This document shows positions 62,502 to 64,000 of a stretch of 64,000 nucleotides of DNA, in pieces. The notes beneath the pieces were generated by a model. The model was given only the letters and a program-made list of their open reading frames with translations, had not been told where the DNA came from and searched no databases. The position numbers and the translations under genes were made by a program. The number at the start of each line of letters is the position of its first letter. Within the stretch, counting starts at the first letter, position 1. This DNA is from JACMRP01 sp047302465 (GTDB lineage: Bacteria > Bdellovibrionota > Bdellovibrionia > Bdellovibrionales > Bdellovibrionaceae). The stretch spans positions 2,294,001 to 2,358,000 of the forward strand of contig NZ_CP178621.1 in assembly GCF_047302465.1 (NCBI RefSeq), given 5' to 3'.

Positions 62502-64000
62502 ATGAGAAAAGTATTATCAAGGATTCTACTTTTTAGTTTTTCAAGTCTTATGGTTTTGATTTGCTTTGGGCAGGGATGTTCAAAAGGCGGATTTGACATG
62601 AACGATCCACTAACAAGTAGTGATCATTCATCAACGTCTGGTTCGCCGCCGGTCAGTGATGGCACTCCAATCACAACTCCCACACAACTTGATTTTGATA
62701 GATTTCAAACGATTGTAAAAACTAATTGTTATGCCTGTCATGAAACTTTTAAGCAGTATACGACAGAAGTTCAATGGAAAACTCTTTCTGGACAACTTCT
62801 AGTACCAGGCTTTCCTGAAAAATCAAAAATTTATACCCGACTAACGCTATCCACGCTTGGGACAGACACTAAAAGTATGCCTCCAGCGACGGCCTCTCCA
62901 CAAATATCTAAAGCAGATGCGGACTTTATTCGGGAATATATTAAGTTACTCCCTCCGGAAACTTCCCCTGCAAATACAGCGGCAAACTATGCTCTGGATA
63001 GTCTAAAGGTCGCCTGCAATGTCGTTGGTGAAAGCCAGGCTTATCATACTTTGAAACTGCTCAGCGATTTTGAATTAAAAAACACGTTGAAAGATATTTT
63101 TACTTCAACTTTTTTTAACGTGCTCTTTGAAGTGAGTATTGATCCTGCGACACAAACTGAATCTTCCAGTTTAGATGCGGTCCCTAAAAGACGTATCCAA
63201 GAATCTTTAACGGCACCCTTTCTATTTAGCAAAGGCGCAACGACTGTTACTGCAGAGTTTTTAAAAACTTATGATACAACTATTTGGAATGCCGTTCAAA
63301 AAATGAAAACTTTGAGCGTAGCACAGCGAACCCAGTTTTTTACAAGTTACGTCGCTTGCTATAATGAAGCCGCATTGACTGATGACTGCGTTAGCCAATT
63401 TATTAGTGCATTTGGTCTCAGTGCCTATCGTAGAAAAATTTTGACGACGGAAGTGAACCAATTTAAAGCGTCCGTGGCTAACGAAAGCACACCCCTTAAC
63501 AAACTTTATTATATCATCTACGGTATGTTAATGGCTCCGGACTTTATATATCACTATGAAGTGAATGGGACTAACGCGAATAATATGCTGGTGTTGGATC
63601 AATATGCACTCGCCTCTCGAATCTCTTATTTGGTAACAGGCTCAACCCCCGACAAAAAAATGTTGCAACTTGCAACAGATGGCAAAATAAGTACAGCCGT
63701 CGATATTAGTTCAGCTGTGGATTACTTAGTGGCAACATATCCCACCAAGGTAAAAGAGAACATCTGGCAATTCACTTCTGAATGGTTGCGGCTCACGAGT
63801 TCAAACTTTCCAAATTCGCCGAGAGCTAATGCTATTTCGAATAGTTTTATAAATTTGGCAGGCGGAGAAGGCAGCACTTTCAGGAAAGCCGCCCTTCAAG
63901 AAATGAAGGATATGTTTGGATACTACACAGTCGACAAACCAGGGACATTTACTGATTTACTGACCTCTGATAAGTCATTTGCTTCAAATGCAAAATTGGC
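62502..64000 (+). CDS. DUF1592-like cytochrome-c lipoprotein, truncated at window end
   Basis: Open frame to the end of the window, 499 residues visible, no stop reached. A signal peptide ends in G-Q-G-C (Cys26, weak lipobox), followed by a Ser/Thr/Pro linker. A c-type heme motif C-Y-A-C-H lies at 76-80, with M-P-P-A near 127, as in the planctomycete-type cytochrome C domain. Further on, A-L-A-S-R-I-S-Y-L-V near 368, a W-x2-T-S-E-W-L-R-L segment and L-L-T-S-D-K-S-F-A near 486 match DUF1592/DUF1588 proteins. The function of this family is unknown. A run of five G residues, about ten bases upstream, may serve as ribosome site. Codon use looks AT-richer than its neighbours. Confidence 0.75.
   Translation, partial: MRKVLSRILLFSFSSLMVLICFGQGCSKGGFDMNDPLTSSDHSSTSGSPPVSDGTPITTPTQLDFDRFQTIVKTNCYACHETFKQYTTEVQWKTLSGQLLVPGFPEKSKIYTRLTLSTLGTDTKSMPPATASPQISKADADFIREYIKLLPPETSPANTAANYALDSLKVACNVVGESQAYHTLKLLSDFELKNTLKDIFTSTFFNVLFEVSIDPATQTESSSLDAVPKRRIQESLTAPFLFSKGATTVTAEFLKTYDTTIWNAVQKMKTLSVAQRTQFFTSYVACYNEAALTDDCVSQFISAFGLSAYRRKILTTEVNQFKASVANESTPLNKLYYIIYGMLMAPDFIYHYEVNGTNANNMLVLDQYALASRISYLVTGSTPDKKMLQLATDGKISTAVDISSAVDYLVATYPTKVKENIWQFTSEWLRLTSSNFPNSPRANAISNSFINLAGGEGSTFRKAALQEMKDMFGYYTVDKPGTFTDLLTSDKSFASNAKL

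Noticed and set aside
62025..62520. Frames overlapping tRNA-Leu and the gap behind it on both strands
   Set aside because: They cover the tRNA and a terminator hairpin and have no start signals or recognisable products.

Overview
The window looks like a chromosomal segment of a predatory Bdellovibrio-type bacterium (Bdellovibrionota). The assignment is an inference from gene content: many exported proteins and lipoproteins, including one with an F-Q-N-C lipobox; a dense phosphorelay cluster; a MotA/MotB-like pair outside any flagellar operon; an nrfHA nitrite reductase; secreted nuclease- and protease-like proteins; and an 18.5 kb surface-protein gene. No rRNA, phage, insertion sequence or CRISPR array was seen.

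Layout. 1-2.9 kb: 3' part of tryptophan 2,3-dioxygenase, then htpG. 3-9.3 kb: mostly envelope proteins and metabolism: a VWA lipoprotein with four Cys-rich repeats, a Q/P-rich lipoprotein coupled to a Bcp peroxiredoxin, an acyl-CoA ligase, a HiPIP and a MerC-like membrane protein behind a Fur/Zur-like box. 9.4-15.2 kb: SelO, a large unrecognised exported protein, nrfH-nrfA. 15.3-20.6 kb: a tetR-tolC-RND efflux operon with two matching palindromic operators and no adaptor gene. 20.9-22.5 kb: a secreted HNH nuclease and an RluA-type pseudouridine synthase.

22.7-32.9 kb is a signalling island. It holds a REC-HPt protein, three OmpR-type regulators, an HPt, a hybrid histidine kinase and two facing copies of one gene order: receiver protein, S30AE-like (ribosome-hibernation-factor-like) protein, OmpR-type regulator. 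In one copy the S30AE-like domain is fused to a receiver and the stand-alone receiver has lost its phosphorylatable Asp. A further S30AE-like protein closes the other copy. This link between phosphorelay and ribosome-hibernation-like domains is the best candidate here for an undescribed system. The kinase gene is coupled to a trypsin-like protease with a beta-rich tail ending in Phe.

32.9-35.5 kb: three coupled genes for methylthioadenosine recycling (class II aldolase, mtnA, mtnP). 35.5-59.2 kb, all on the minus strand: a giant 6167-residue lipoprotein with 49 Ig-like repeats of about 103 residues and nested C-terminal LamG domains, followed by a tightly packed operon (TPR protein, MotA-like, MotB-like, a membrane protein with periplasmic and cytoplasmic parts, a beta-barrel protein, a DsbA-like lipoprotein). 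A proton-channel pair beside a giant Ig-repeat adhesin recalls Salmonella SiiAB-SiiE, but here the giant protein carries a lipoprotein signal.

59.4-61.9 kb: a membrane protein, an IMPDH/GMP-reductase family enzyme and murI overlap as an operon. 62.05 kb: tRNA-Leu(UAA). From 62.5 kb a cytochrome-c-type DUF1592-like lipoprotein runs off the window end.
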